A DNA stretch of 64,000 nucleotides from NCBI GenBank assembly GCA_026197075.1, contig JAPHQV010000013.1:1-64000 (forward strand). The letters run 5' to 3'. Below the pieces are notes generated by a model. It made no database searches. It was not told where the DNA came from and saw only the letters and a program-made list of their open reading frames with translations. The position numbers and the translations under genes were made by a program. Positions 35,705 through 44,845 of this stretch are shown one piece after another. The stretch comes from Gammaproteobacteria bacterium. GTDB lineage: Bacteria; Pseudomonadota; Gammaproteobacteria; DSM-19610. The number at the start of each line of letters is the position of its first letter. Positions within the stretch are counted from its first letter, which is position 1.

Positions 35705-38700
35705 GCCTCGCCCCGTGGAAGATGCGGCAACCCGTGCCCGGGCCCTCGATCCCCGGCAATCCTTCATCACCCAGGCACCGGCGGGTTCCGGCAAGACCGG
35801 ACTGCTGACCCAGCGTTTCCTGCGCCTGCTGGCGGGGGTCGACAACCCCGAGGAGATCATCGCCATCACCTTCACCCGCAAGGCGGCGGGGGAGATGCAG
35901 GCGCGCATCCTCGAGGCCCTGGAAGCGGGCACGTCGGAGCAGCCGCCGCAGGCGCCCCATGAACGCCTGACCTGGGAGTGCGCCCGTGCGGCCCTGGCGC
36001 GGGATCGTGAACTGGGCTGGTCGCTGCGTACCAACCCGGCGCGGCTGCGGGTGCAGACCATCGATTCCCTGTGCGCCGCCCTGGCGCGGCAGATGCCCTT
36101 GTTGTCCCGCTTCGGTGCCGTGCCCCAGACGGTGGAGGATGCCCAGCCGCTGTACATCGAGGCGGCGCGGCGCACCATCGCCGAACTGGAAACAGGCGAG
36201 GACTGGTCCGCCGCCGTCGCCCACCTGGTACGCCACCTCGACAACCGGCTCGAGTACGTGCAATCGCTCATCGCCACCATGCTGGCGCGGCGCGAGCAAT
36301 GGCTGCGTCACGTGGCGGACCGCAGCCATCCATCCATCGCACGCGAAAACCTCGAGGCCACGCTGGCGCGCGTGGTGGAAGAGGCCCTGGCGGAACTGCG
36401 CGCCCGCCTGCCGGATGCCTGGCGGGACAGCCTGCTGCCGCTGGCGCGCTACGCCGCGGCCAACCTGCCCGATGCGGCGCCCATCGCGGGTTGCGCCGGT
36501 CTGTGGGACTGGCCGGCGGCCAGCGTGACCTGCCGTCACCAGTGGCAGGGCCTGGCGGAACTCCTGCTGACCCGGGATGGCAGCTGGCGCAAGCGCTACA
36601 CCCGGGAAGAGGGCTTCCCCGCCCAGGGCGAGGCGGTCGATGCCGAACAGAAGGCGCTGTTCAAGGAGATGAAGGCGCGCATGCTCGAAGTGCTGGCCGA
36701 GGTGCGCGAAGAGGAAGAGCTGCGCGAGGCCCTGGCGGGCCTGGCCGCGTTGCCGCCGCACCAGTACCGCGACGAGGAATGGGATATCCTGCAGGCATTG
36801 TTCGACTTGCTGCCCTTGTCGGTGGCGCAGCTCAACCTGGTGTTCCAGGAACGCGGCCAGGTGGATTTCACCGCCATGGCGCGCGCCGCCATCGAGGCCC
36901 TGGGCACGGACGAGGCCCCCACCGATCTGGCCCTGGCCCTGGACTACCGGATCCATCATCTGCTGGTGGATGAATTCCAGGACACCTCCCTGACCCAGTA
37001 CGCCCTGCTGGAACGCCTCACCGCCGGCTGGCAGCCGGGCGACGGTCGCAGCCTGTTCCTGGTGGGCGATCCCATGCAGTCCATCTACCGCTTCCGCGAG
37101 GCGGAGGTGGGCCTGTTCCTCAAGGCGCGCCACCAGGGCATCGGCCAGGTGCCCCTGGAGTTCCTGCAACTGACGGTGAACTTCCGTTCCCAGGCCGGGG
37201 TGGTGGACTGGGTCAACCAGGCCTTCCCGCACATCCTGCCGCAGCGCGACCAGGTGGCCGATGGGGCGGTGTCCTATGCCGCCTCCACCGCGCACCATGC
37301 CGCCTTGAGCGGCGCGGCGGTGACCCTGCATCCCTTCCTGGACAAGGATGCCGTCGCCGAGGCGCGCCAGGTGCTGGACCTGATCGAACAGGCCCGGGTG
37401 GAGCAGCCGCAGGGCAGCCTCGCCGTGCTGGTGCGCGGCCGTAGTCACCTGGTGGAGATCGTCGCCGCCCTGCGCAGCCGGGGGCTATCTTTCCGTGCCC
37501 TGGAGATCGAGCCATTGGGGCACCGGCCGGTCATCCAGGACCTGCTGGCCCTGACCCGTGCCCTGGAGCATCCTGCCGATCGCATCGCCTGGCTGGCGGT
37601 GCTGCGTGCTCCCTGGTGCGGCCTGGCGTTGTCGGACCTGTACGCGCTGGCCGGACAGGACCTGGACTCCCCGCTGCCGCTGTTGCTGGCACGGCAGGCG
37701 GAACACCCAGCCCTGAGTGCCGACGGCGAGGCTCGCCTGCAAGGCCTCTGGCCCGTGCTGTCCAGGGCATTGGCCGAGCGCCAGCGCGTTGCCCTGCGCG
37801 GCGCGGTGGAAGGGGTCTGGCTCAGTCTGGGCGGTCCTGCCTGCCTGGAGGATGCCACCGACCTGGAGGACGCCGAGGTGTATTTCCGCCTGCTGGAGGA
37901 GCTGGAGGAGCACGGCCACGCGCCCGATCTCGCCCTGCTGGAGGAGCGGGTGGCGCGGCTGTTCGCGCTTCCCGACGTGCGCGCCGACGACCGCATCCAG
38001 CTGATGACCATTCACAAGTCCAAGGGCCTGGAGTTCGACACCGTCATCCTGCCGGGTCTGGGCCGCCAGCCCCGCAGGGACGATGCTTCCCTGCTGGAGT
38101 GTCTGGAACGGCCCAGGGAGCCGGAGGAGAGCGATCTGTTGCTGGCACCGATCAAGGCCGTGGGAGAGGACCAGAACCCCATAGGCGCCTTCCTGAAGCG
38201 CCTGGCACGGCGCAAGGGCGAGTACGAAGACGGCCGTCTGCTGTATGTGGCCGCCACGCGCGCCCGGCGCCGGCTGCACCTCCTGGGGCAGGTGGACGTC
38301 CGGGACACGGACTCGGGTCCGGTGCTGGCGGCCCCGCGCAACGGCAGCCTGTTGCAACGGCTGTGGACGGTGGTGGAGGGGGAATTCCAGGCGGCCCTGG
38401 CGCGGCGCGGCGCCAACCCGCCGGAAGCGGAGGGCGCCACGGCCGAGCCCCGGCCTTCGACCGGCATCCGGCGCCTGCCCCTGGCCTGGCCGCGCCCCGC
38501 GCCACCGCCCGGCCTGGAGCTGGCCCTGGAGGTGCGTGCACCCGAACCGGAAGAAGCGCTCGAGTTCACCTGGGCCGGGGAGACGGCACGCCACGTGGGC
38601 ACGGTGGTGCATCGCTTCCTGCAACACTTTGCCGGCGCACTGCCGGATGCCACCGATACGGCCGTACTGGCGCACTACCGGGACCTGGGCCGTCAGTGGC

Positions 38701-39110
38701 TGCGGGGTCTGGGCGTGCCCGGCGAACACCTCGAAGCGGCCGTGGAGAAAGTCCAGGAGGCCCTGGACACGATATTGGGCGATGCGCGCGGACGCTGGAT
38801 CCTCGATCCCGCCCACCGGGAGGCGCGCAACGAATATGCCCTGAGCGGGGTGCTGGCTGGCCGTATCTGGCACCTGGTGCTGGATCGTACCTTCGTCGAT
38901 GCCGACGGCACCCGCTGGATCATCGATTACAAGACCGGCAGTCATGCCGGCGGCGGGCGCGAGGAATTCCTCGACCGCGAACAGGAGCGTTACCGCGCGC
39001 AGCTGGAACGCTACGCGGCCCTGCTCCGCAGGATCGATCCGCGCCCCATCCGGTTGGGGCTGTACTTTCCCCTCATGGCCGCCTGGCGGGAGTGGGGGCT
39101 TGACGAATAA
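35697..39110 (+). CDS. AddA-like UvrD/Rep helicase-nuclease
   Basis: A 1137-residue superfamily 1 helicase. Walker A is QAPAGSGKTGLL near residue 28, Walker B is LLVDEFQDTSLTQ, motif III is LVGDPMQSIYRFRE, and motif VI is LYVAATRARRRLHLLG. The C-terminal nuclease has HRFLQHF and RWIIDYKTGSH, so both subunits of the pair keep nuclease residues. GGAGGG at 35682 sets the start at 35697 rather than 35691. With the AddB-like subunit it replaces or supplements RecBCD in recombination repair. No recD or recC is present. Confidence 0.9.
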   Translation: MTEPRPVEDAATRARALDPRQSFITQAPAGSGKTGLLTQRFLRLLAGVDNPEEIIAITFTRKAAGEMQARILEALEAGTSEQPPQAPHERLTWECARAALARDRELGWSLRTNPARLRVQTIDSLCAALARQMPLLSRFGAVPQTVEDAQPLYIEAARRTIAELETGEDWSAAVAHLVRHLDNRLEYVQSLIATMLARREQWLRHVADRSHPSIARENLEATLARVVEEALAELRARLPDAWRDSLLPLARYAAANLPDAAPIAGCAGLWDWPAASVTCRHQWQGLAELLLTRDGSWRKRYTREEGFPAQGEAVDAEQKALFKEMKARMLEVLAEVREEEELREALAGLAALPPHQYRDEEWDILQALFDLLPLSVAQLNLVFQERGQVDFTAMARAAIEALGTDEAPTDLALALDYRIHHLLVDEFQDTSLTQYALLERLTAGWQPGDGRSLFLVGDPMQSIYRFREAEVGLFLKARHQGIGQVPLEFLQLTVNFRSQAGVVDWVNQAFPHILPQRDQVADGAVSYAASTAHHAALSGAAVTLHPFLDKDAVAEARQVLDLIEQARVEQPQGSLAVLVRGRSHLVEIVAALRSRGLSFRALEIEPLGHRPVIQDLLALTRALEHPADRIAWLAVLRAPWCGLALSDLYALAGQDLDSPLPLLLARQAEHPALSADGEARLQGLWPVLSRALAERQRVALRGAVEGVWLSLGGPACLEDATDLEDAEVYFRLLEELEEHGHAPDLALLEERVARLFALPDVRADDRIQLMTIHKSKGLEFDTVILPGLGRQPRRDDASLLECLERPREPEESDLLLAPIKAVGEDQNPIGAFLKRLARRKGEYEDGRLLYVAATRARRRLHLLGQVDVRDTDSGPVLAAPRNGSLLQRLWTVVEGEFQAALARRGANPPEAEGATAEPRPSTGIRRLPLAWPRPAPPPGLELALEVRAPEPEEALEFTWAGETARHVGTVVHRFLQHFAGALPDATDTAVLAHYRDLGRQWLRGLGVPGEHLEAAVEKVQEALDTILGDARGRWILDPAHREARNEYALSGVLAGRIWHLVLDRTFVDADGTRWIIDYKTGSHAGGGREEFLDREQERYRAQLERYAALLRRIDPRPIRLGLYFPLMAAWREWGLDE

Positions 39111-39121
39111 GGGAGCCATTC

Positions 39122-40150
39122 ATGAAAAAGCGCATCGTGATCTGTGCCGACGGTACCTGGAACCGACCGGAGCAGGACCTGGACAAGGACTGTCCCAGCA
39201 ATGTGTTGAAACTGGCCCGGGCCATCAAGCCGTTGGCCGGCGACGGCGTACCCCAGCAGGTGTTCTATGACTGGGGCATCGGTTCCTACGACGACAAGCT
39301 GATTGGCGGCATGACGGGGCGGGGGATTCACAAGAACATCATGGATGATTATCGCTACATCGTGCAGAACTATTCACCGGGAGATGAACTGTACCTGTTC
39401 GGTTTCAGCCGCGGCGCCTACACCGTGCGCAGCCTGTGCGGTCTGATCAACAACTGCGGGATTCTCAAGCGCCCCGATGCGCGCCTGATCGAGGCCGCCT
39501 TCGATCACTACAAGAAACCGGGCCGGGCCTTCGCCCCGGACGGGGAAAAGTCCATTGCATTTCGCAAGACGCACTCCCACCCCTCCCGCGAGGTGTATTT
39601 CGTCGGGGTCTGGGACACGGTGGGCGCGCTGGGCATACCGGTAACCTTCCTGGGGCTGCTGGACCGTAAGGATGAGTTCTACGATACCAAGATCGGTCGC
39701 AATGTGTGTTTTGCCCGCCATGCCATGGCCATCGACGAACAGCGCACCGATTTCGAACCGACCATATGGGAGCCGCGTGAAACCATGGACATGAAGCAGG
39801 TATGGTTCGCCGGTGTGCACAGCGATGTGGGCGGCAGCTATAAACCCGACTCCGATGGAGGATTGCTGTCCGACATCGCCCTGGGCTGGATGATGCGCGA
39901 GGCCGCGCTAGCGGGTTTGACCACCGAGCCGCATCTGCGCCAGGGCCTCAATCCCCGCCCCACCGCCAGCCTGCACCAGTCACGCAAGCACATCTACCGC
40001 TCTCGTCGGCCCTATCACCGGCCCATCGCGCATGACAAGGGGGAGGTGTTGATTCACAAATCGGTGAAGCAGCGCTGGGAGCAGGATCCGAAATACCGCC
40101 CGAAGAACCTGGCGGAATACCTGGAGAAGGCGGGATGGACGCTTGAATAA
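39122..40150 (+). CDS. DUF2235 alpha/beta-hydrolase
   Basis: A 342-residue protein with the DUF2235 signature: CADGTWNRPEQD at the N-terminus, QVFYDWGIGS, the nucleophile elbow YLFGFSRGAYTVRSL (Ser), and FVGVWDTVGALG. A late HSDVGGSY gives the catalytic His. Relatives include type VI secretion lipase effectors (Tle1), but no VgrG or immunity gene is next to it, so a housekeeping esterase or lipase role is more likely. It starts 11 bases after the AddA-like gene with GGGAG upstream and closes the long operon. Confidence 0.88.
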   Translation: MKKRIVICADGTWNRPEQDLDKDCPSNVLKLARAIKPLAGDGVPQQVFYDWGIGSYDDKLIGGMTGRGIHKNIMDDYRYIVQNYSPGDELYLFGFSRGAYTVRSLCGLINNCGILKRPDARLIEAAFDHYKKPGRAFAPDGEKSIAFRKTHSHPSREVYFVGVWDTVGALGIPVTFLGLLDRKDEFYDTKIGRNVCFARHAMAIDEQRTDFEPTIWEPRETMDMKQVWFAGVHSDVGGSYKPDSDGGLLSDIALGWMMREAALAGLTTEPHLRQGLNPRPTASLHQSRKHIYRSRRPYHRPIAHDKGEVLIHKSVKQRWEQDPKYRPKNLAEYLEKAGWTLE

Positions 40151-40173
40151 ACTCCATGATTCCCGCGTATATT

Positions 40174-40312
40174 CCGTGATTCCCGCGCAGGCGGGAATCC
40201 ATCACCCGGTGGTGGGGCACCTCATTCCGATAATCACCCCCCGTCATTCCGGCGAATGCCGGAATCCATTTGCCTGGTTGGTCATGGATTCCGGCATTCG
40301 CCGGAATGACGG
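40174..40312. repeat. CCGTCATTCC elements, tandem half and full copy
   Basis: A half-copy (CCGTGATTCCCGCGCAGGCG, 40174-40203) is followed by a full element with perfect 28-base arms at 40241-40268 and 40285-40312. They fill the space between the convergent DUF2235 and TatD genes, where the structure could serve as a bidirectional terminator. Confidence 0.85.
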
Positions 40313-40337
40313 CATGGAGAAGTGGAATGGCAAGAAA

Positions 40338-41108
40338 TCAGGACTCTACCAACCCCAACACCGCCTCGGCATTGCGTCCCGTGGCCGCAGCCAGGAAGGC
40401 TGCATCCTCTTCGCGCACCTCGGCCAGCGCCGCCAGACATTCCGGCAGGTACTCCGGGCTGTTGCGCTCACCCCGGTGGCTGGCCACCGGAATATCCGGG
40501 GCATCGGTCTCCAGGACGATGGCGGACAGGGGAAGATCACGGGCCAGGCGGCGGATGCGCTTCGAGCCTTCATAGGTGAGGGTGCCACCGAAGCCGAGCC
40601 GGAAGCCCAGGTCCAGGTACTGCTCTCCTTGTTGAAGGCTGCCGTTGAAGGCATGGATGATGCCGCCGCGTACCTGGATGCGACGCAGGGTCTTGAGGAC
40701 CTGGTCGTGGGCCTTGCGTACATGGACGATGACGGGCAGGTCGGCGTCGCGGGCGATGTGCAACTGGGCCTCGAAGAGGGTCTGCTGGCGCTCACGGTCC
40801 AGGTTCTCGATGAAATAATCCAGGCCGATCTCGCCGATGGCCAGGGGCCGGTGAGTTGCCACCAGGGTCTTCAGGGTGTCGAGATCCCCGGGTCGGTGCT
40901 GCTCCAGGTAGATGGGATGCAGACCCAGGGCGGGGTAGAGCCCGGGCTCCCGCGCGCACAGCGCCAGCAACGGTTCCCAGCCTGCCGCATCGATGGCCGG
41001 AATGATGATGCGGGTCACGCCGGCGGCGCGGCAGCGTGCCAGTACGGCGTCGCGGTCGACGTCGAATTCGGCCACATCGAGGTGGCAGTGGGTATCGATG
41101 AGTTCCAT
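40338..41108 (-). CDS. TatD-family metal-dependent deoxyribonuclease
   Basis: A 256-residue TIM-barrel hydrolase. The metal site is visible: IDTHCHLD at the start, GEIGLDYF (bridging Glu), VIVHVRKAH, IIHAFNGS and LETDAPDIP (Asp). Family members are 3'-5' exonucleases on DNA or RNA. The size fits (about 260 residues). It is transcribed alone, downstream of the MBL-rhodanese gene with a 40-base gap. Confidence 0.92.
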   Translation of the reverse strand: MELIDTHCHLDVAEFDVDRDAVLARCRAAGVTRIIIPAIDAAGWEPLLALCAREPGLYPALGLHPIYLEQHRPGDLDTLKTLVATHRPLAIGEIGLDYFIENLDRERQQTLFEAQLHIARDADLPVIVHVRKAHDQVLKTLRRIQVRGGIIHAFNGSLQQGEQYLDLGFRLGFGGTLTYEGSKRIRRLARDLPLSAIVLETDAPDIPVASHRGERNSPEYLPECLAALAEVREEDAAFLAAATGRNAEAVLGLVES

Positions 41109-41148
41109 GGCCTCATTCTAGCCCGAAAAAGATTTCGGGTGCTGCGGA

Positions 41149-42546
41149 TCAGTGGCCGGCCACGGGGAGTTGTTCCGCCTCCCATGCCGTGAAGCCGCCG
41201 ATGACGTTGTAGACATTGCGATGACCGCTTCTGCGCAGCAGGCTGGCCGCGACCGACGAGCGGTAACCACTGCCGCAATAAACGGCAATCGGCTTGTCCT
41301 TGGGCACGTCCTCGAGTTGCGCGGGGAGATCGCTTCCGGAAATGTGATGTGCGTCCGGTACATGGCCGGCTTGCCATTCCGCGGGCTGACGCACGTCCAG
41401 GATGAACAGGTCGTCCCGGTCCCGACGGCGTGCATCCAGCTCCTTGGGAGTCCACTGTGGCAGGCTTCCAAGCGGCTGTGCGCTTGTGCGCCACGCCATC
41501 ATGCCGCCTGCCAGCCAGCCGGCTGGTTCGCGGTAACCGATGCGCAGCAGTTTCCAGTAGATGTCCCAGAGTTGCCCGGGGTCGTCGACGACTAGCAGGA
41601 GATCGGCTTCCTCCGGCAATATCGAGCCGGCCCAGGTCGGGAAAGAAGTACCAACCCCGACATTGAGCGAGCCGGGAACGTGGGCACCGGCGTAGGCCTC
41701 GGGAGACCGGCAGTCGACGACCAATGCCCCTTCGGTGATGCGCCGTGCGAATTCCTTCGGTTGCAGCGCGGGTGGTTCCGAAAGCGTGCCCAGCAGTGCC
41801 GGCCCATCCTGATTCTGCTTGCGCATGCGCCGCCAGTAGGGTGGAACGGTCGGCAGGGGGCCGAGGTCGAGGCAGCGGTCCTCGAAGTCGGATTCGTTAT
41901 CGATGTGCGCAAGCATGTCGTTCAGCCTGCGTTCGTAGCCTATGGTAGTGACCAGCATGCTCCCGATGTTGCCACCACAGAGGGAGCCCGCCACATGGGT
42001 CGGGTATACCAGCACATGATCCGGCAGTGGCAGGATCTTTTCCTTGAGCGTCTTGCACATGGCCTTGGCATTCCTGCGCTTCTCGGCCTCGTCCCCGAGC
42101 AGATCGGGGCGTGCGACATCCGCCACCAGCAATGCACCACCTGACAGCAGCATCACCGGGTCATCGCCGCGACTCTTGTCGCGTACAAGCAGGCTGATGT
42201 GCTCGGGTGTGTGGCCCGGTGTGTGGAGGGTTTCGAACTCGATCTCACCCATGGTGAGGCGTTCGCTGTCCTGAAGCGGCTGCGTCTTGTATCCCAGTTG
42301 CGCGCGCGCACCGGACAGCAGCTCCACGGGTGCTTTCGAGTGCAATTGGGTTATGCCCGTAAGGTAGTCATTGTGCTGATGGGTGTCGGCTGCATAGGCG
42401 ATACGCAGGCTCTGCTCGCGCGCAAAGTCATAGTAACTGTCCACGTCACGGCGAACATCGAGAACCAACGCCTCTCCCGTTTCCTCGGAGCCAAGAAGAT
42501 ATGAGGCGTGTCCCAGGCTGGGTTCGTAGAATTGCTTGAAAATCAT
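41149..42546 (-). CDS. MBL-fold hydrolase fused to two rhodanese domains (persulfide dioxygenase-like)
   Basis: A 465-residue protein. The first about 240 residues are a metallo-beta-lactamase fold of the ETHE1/persulfide dioxygenase branch: THQHNDYLTG (His, His, Asp ligands; the usual last His is Tyr), HTPGHTPEH and YPTHVAGSLCGG. Rhodanese domain one (about 265-355) has a dead active loop (VDDPGQ in place of Cys). Domain two (about 370-460) has an intact YCGSGYRS loop with the catalytic Cys. It should handle persulfides or low-molecular thiols in sulfur metabolism. The neighbouring CBS and Crp/Fnr genes may regulate it. Confidence 0.85.
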   Translation of the reverse strand: MIFKQFYEPSLGHASYLLGSEETGEALVLDVRRDVDSYYDFAREQSLRIAYAADTHQHNDYLTGITQLHSKAPVELLSGARAQLGYKTQPLQDSERLTMGEIEFETLHTPGHTPEHISLLVRDKSRGDDPVMLLSGGALLVADVARPDLLGDEAEKRRNAKAMCKTLKEKILPLPDHVLVYPTHVAGSLCGGNIGSMLVTTIGYERRLNDMLAHIDNESDFEDRCLDLGPLPTVPPYWRRMRKQNQDGPALLGTLSEPPALQPKEFARRITEGALVVDCRSPEAYAGAHVPGSLNVGVGTSFPTWAGSILPEEADLLLVVDDPGQLWDIYWKLLRIGYREPAGWLAGGMMAWRTSAQPLGSLPQWTPKELDARRRDRDDLFILDVRQPAEWQAGHVPDAHHISGSDLPAQLEDVPKDKPIAVYCGSGYRSSVAASLLRRSGHRNVYNVIGGFTAWEAEQLPVAGH

Positions 42547-42573
42547 TTTTCGGTAATCCCTTCGGTCCGGATA

Positions 42574-43011
42574 TCAATGCGCGGTAGCGGATTGCGTGGA
42601 TGGCTGCGAAACCTGCTCGAGGACCTCCACTTCAAGTTTTTCCTTGTGATGGAGTGCCAGGTCGGCGAGTGAGATGATTCCGGTAAAGTCTCCGCTATTG
42701 TCCTGGACCATGAGACGCCGTATCTGGTGCTTTTCCATGATATCGGCAGCTTGCTGCAGGTCGTCATCCTCGATGCAGGAAAGTACTTCCGTGCTCATCG
42801 CATCGTCTACCTTGGTTTTGTTCGGATCGGCTCCCGTAGAGGTGGCGCGAATGGTGATGTCGCGATCGGTCACTGCACCGATGATTTCCCCATTCTGCTC
42901 AACGGGAAGCATCCCTACATCCTGGTCGCGCATTTTCTGAGCGGTATCACGGATGGTCGAGTCGTGAGCTATGCTCTCAAGCTGCCGTGTCATTATGTCG
43001 CGAACTTTCAT
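42574..43011 (-). CDS. Two-CBS-domain protein
   Basis: A 145-residue protein made only of a CBS pair: MKVRDIMTRQLESIA, VGMLPVEQNGEIIGAVTDRD, then MSTEVLSCIEDDDL and TGIISLADLAL. Start 43011 is favoured because GAGGAGG lies 8 bases before it. Such stand-alone proteins bind adenine nucleotides and act as energy sensors. It sits between the MBL-rhodanese gene and the Crp/Fnr gene on the same strand. Confidence 0.9.
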   Translation of the reverse strand: MKVRDIMTRQLESIAHDSTIRDTAQKMRDQDVGMLPVEQNGEIIGAVTDRDITIRATSTGADPNKTKVDDAMSTEVLSCIEDDDLQQAADIMEKHQIRRLMVQDNSGDFTGIISLADLALHHKEKLEVEVLEQVSQPSTQSATAH

Positions 43012-43147
43012 TGTCATCTCCTCCTCGTGTCGACTTTCCATAGGCCAGGCGTCGTATTGCTGTCAGGAGAAATCTAAGCATGATGGGGACGCATGCTCAT
43101 TGAAAAACCGCAATCATTCCAGGTTCGAGCGAGTGTGATGCAGGTGG

Positions 43148-43894
43148 CTAATCCTCTTCGGCAATATGCCGGATTCGCTCGATATCGGCCTCGTAGATCT
43201 CGCTGGTATTGCCATTATCATGAGAAAGGATTTGCTTCCGCTTGAAGTCGGCAAGGATGCGGCTCACGCTCTCGCTGGTCACCCCGAGAATGGATCCCAT
43301 CTCCTCGCAAGTAAGCAGGCGTATATGACCTTCCGCGGCGTCTGGCTCGAAGTCCTGCAGAAAGGAAAGCAACCTGGCTACGCGCCCTCGTATTGGTCCG
43401 GTGGAAAACTGGACGATCCATTTGTCTGCATCCTGCAGATAGTCATGCCAGCGCTCGATCAGGCTTACATAGGATTCCGGATCGTCTTCGCGCAGGTGGT
43501 TAACAGCATTTATGGGGAGACGTAATGCGGTGACAGCCGTGATGGCTGATGCGGTATGTTCATGGTTCTGGTCGCGAAGGCCACTCAGGCCCAGCACCGA
43601 CCCGGGGCGATGCAGTCTCACGATCCGCGCACGACCGTTTGGAAGATAGGCGACAAGCTTCAGCAGCCCGGATGTAATGAAAAACACCGTGTCAATCTTG
43701 TTGCCCTGGTGATAAAGCGTGTCATGTTGAGCATAGTTGACTCGACGCGCGTGTGAAAGCAGGGTTTGCACCGGTGTCGTGGGATGTTCGCCGAGTGCGA
43801 TGTTGATTTCCTCGGGACTGACAACAGTGTCTTCTGGCGCATTCTTTTCTTGTGCGGTCAGCGTCGGATCCTGGGGTGTATTGCGCCTCAACAT
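43148..43894 (-). CDS. Crp/Fnr-family regulator
   Basis: A 248-residue regulator with a beta-roll sensor domain (HDTLYHQGNKIDTVFFITSG, LHRPGSVLGLSGL) and a C-terminal HTH: TCEEMGSILGVTSESVSRIL, which is an Fnr-like recognition helix (E-SVSR). An N-terminal four-Cys cluster is absent. GGAG lies before the start. It is upstream of the CBS and MBL-rhodanese genes and is a plausible activator of them. Confidence 0.9.
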   Translation of the reverse strand: MLRRNTPQDPTLTAQEKNAPEDTVVSPEEINIALGEHPTTPVQTLLSHARRVNYAQHDTLYHQGNKIDTVFFITSGLLKLVAYLPNGRARIVRLHRPGSVLGLSGLRDQNHEHTASAITAVTALRLPINAVNHLREDDPESYVSLIERWHDYLQDADKWIVQFSTGPIRGRVARLLSFLQDFEPDAAEGHIRLLTCEEMGSILGVTSESVSRILADFKRKQILSHDNGNTSEIYEADIERIRHIAEED

Positions 43895-44465
43895 GTACCA
43901 TCTCCTTGATAACAGGCTGGCGGGAGCCGTACGTGAATGCTAGTGACCATGATCGGTCGAGACCGTGATCCAATAAAAACAATGAAAATTTTACTTGTAT
44001 TGCCTGCGGAAAGAGCCGCGAAGGCATGCGCGTCGATTTCATCGCCCACAAAGGCGTGACCTGGAGGCGGGCACCCACCCCCGGTTGCGTGCGCGCGTAT
44101 GTAAATAAAGGACGCGCTGCTTAACCCGTCATTCCGGCGTATTCCGGATTCCATGTGGTTGAATTCCTTGGATCGCGGCGTACGCCAGGGTGACGGAAAG
44201 GCGTACGCCGGAGCGGCCGGCGGATAGTAAAGTAATCAGCGCTTCCTGAAGTCAAAACATTCGAGAATTCCATTAATCATAGTCCAATACGTGGGAGTGG
44301 CGAAGCAGGTATACCTTGGTATCTCATGGGGGATTGTCAAAAGGGTGACGCGATGAAGCTCAATACGGACGGATATGCGATGCGACCTCATTGATAAATT
44401 TCAATTCATCATTACCCGAAGCAGGATAAGGTTGTGGCGTGTTCAAATCCTTGGAGATCGTGATT
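43895..44465. other. 571-base gap with a decayed repeat and no gene
   Basis: This divergent space lies between the Crp/Fnr gene and the small basic protein gene. A decayed CCGTCATTCC element is at 44126-44196. The remainder is AT-richer than the genes around it and should hold promoters for both sides. No open frame with a ribosome site was found. Confidence 0.5.
44126..44196. repeat. CCGTCATTCC element, decayed copy
   Basis: The left arm CCGTCATTCCGGCGTATTCC is recognisable and the right end retains GGGTGACGG, with several mismatches between arms. It is preceded by TTAA, like several other copies. Confidence 0.65.
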
Positions 44466-44711
44466 ATGAAGACCGATCCAAAAAAACATCCCACCAGTAG
44501 CAAAAATCAGGGTGAGGGTGATCGTGAATCAGCCAAGCGCTACAACGAGGCAACGCAAAAATTCGTTAAATCCGGGAAAGTGGATGAAGCGGCGCGCAAG
44601 GCCGCCGGGCAGGATCCGGAGGAAGCGAAAAAAAGCGAGCGTAAAGGGCGGGAGCGCGCCAAGGAGGTGGATCCGGCGGTACACCGTAAGTACGACAAGC
44701 CAGTGAAATGA
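44466..44711 (+). CDS. Small highly charged protein of unknown function
   Basis: An 81-residue hydrophilic protein rich in Lys, Glu and Arg, beginning MKTDPKKHPTSSKNQGEGDR and followed by a helical stretch with EAARKAAGQDPEEAKKSE. GGAG lies 9 bases before the ATG at 44466. Such composition is seen in bacterial stress-induced intrinsically disordered proteins. The DsrC-like gene follows in the same orientation. Confidence 0.7.
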   Translation: MKTDPKKHPTSSKNQGEGDRESAKRYNEATQKFVKSGKVDEAARKAAGQDPEEAKKSERKGRERAKEVDPAVHRKYDKPVK

Positions 44712-44845
44712 CGTGGAGTGGGGTGCGTGAAATGGAAGGTTCTACACCGAATTCGTTACGGCATTGGTAGTCTTTCATCCGCCGGGATCTTTCTGTTGCT
44801 GCAATGTGTCGCGGAAATCCGCCCATCTGAGAATGGAGGGCCGTC

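Noticed and set aside
35664-37448. 594-residue open frame on the minus strand
   Set aside because: It is fully antisense to the AddA-like helicase gene, with low-complexity Gln/His/Arg/Gly composition and no motif.
37485-39119. 544-residue minus-strand frame
   Set aside because: It is a shadow of the AddA-like gene; the helicase motifs in the plus strand are clear.
39122-40150. DUF2235 protein as a type VI secretion effector
   Set aside because: There is no VgrG, PAAR, adaptor or immunity gene nearby, and it is at the end of a housekeeping-type operon.
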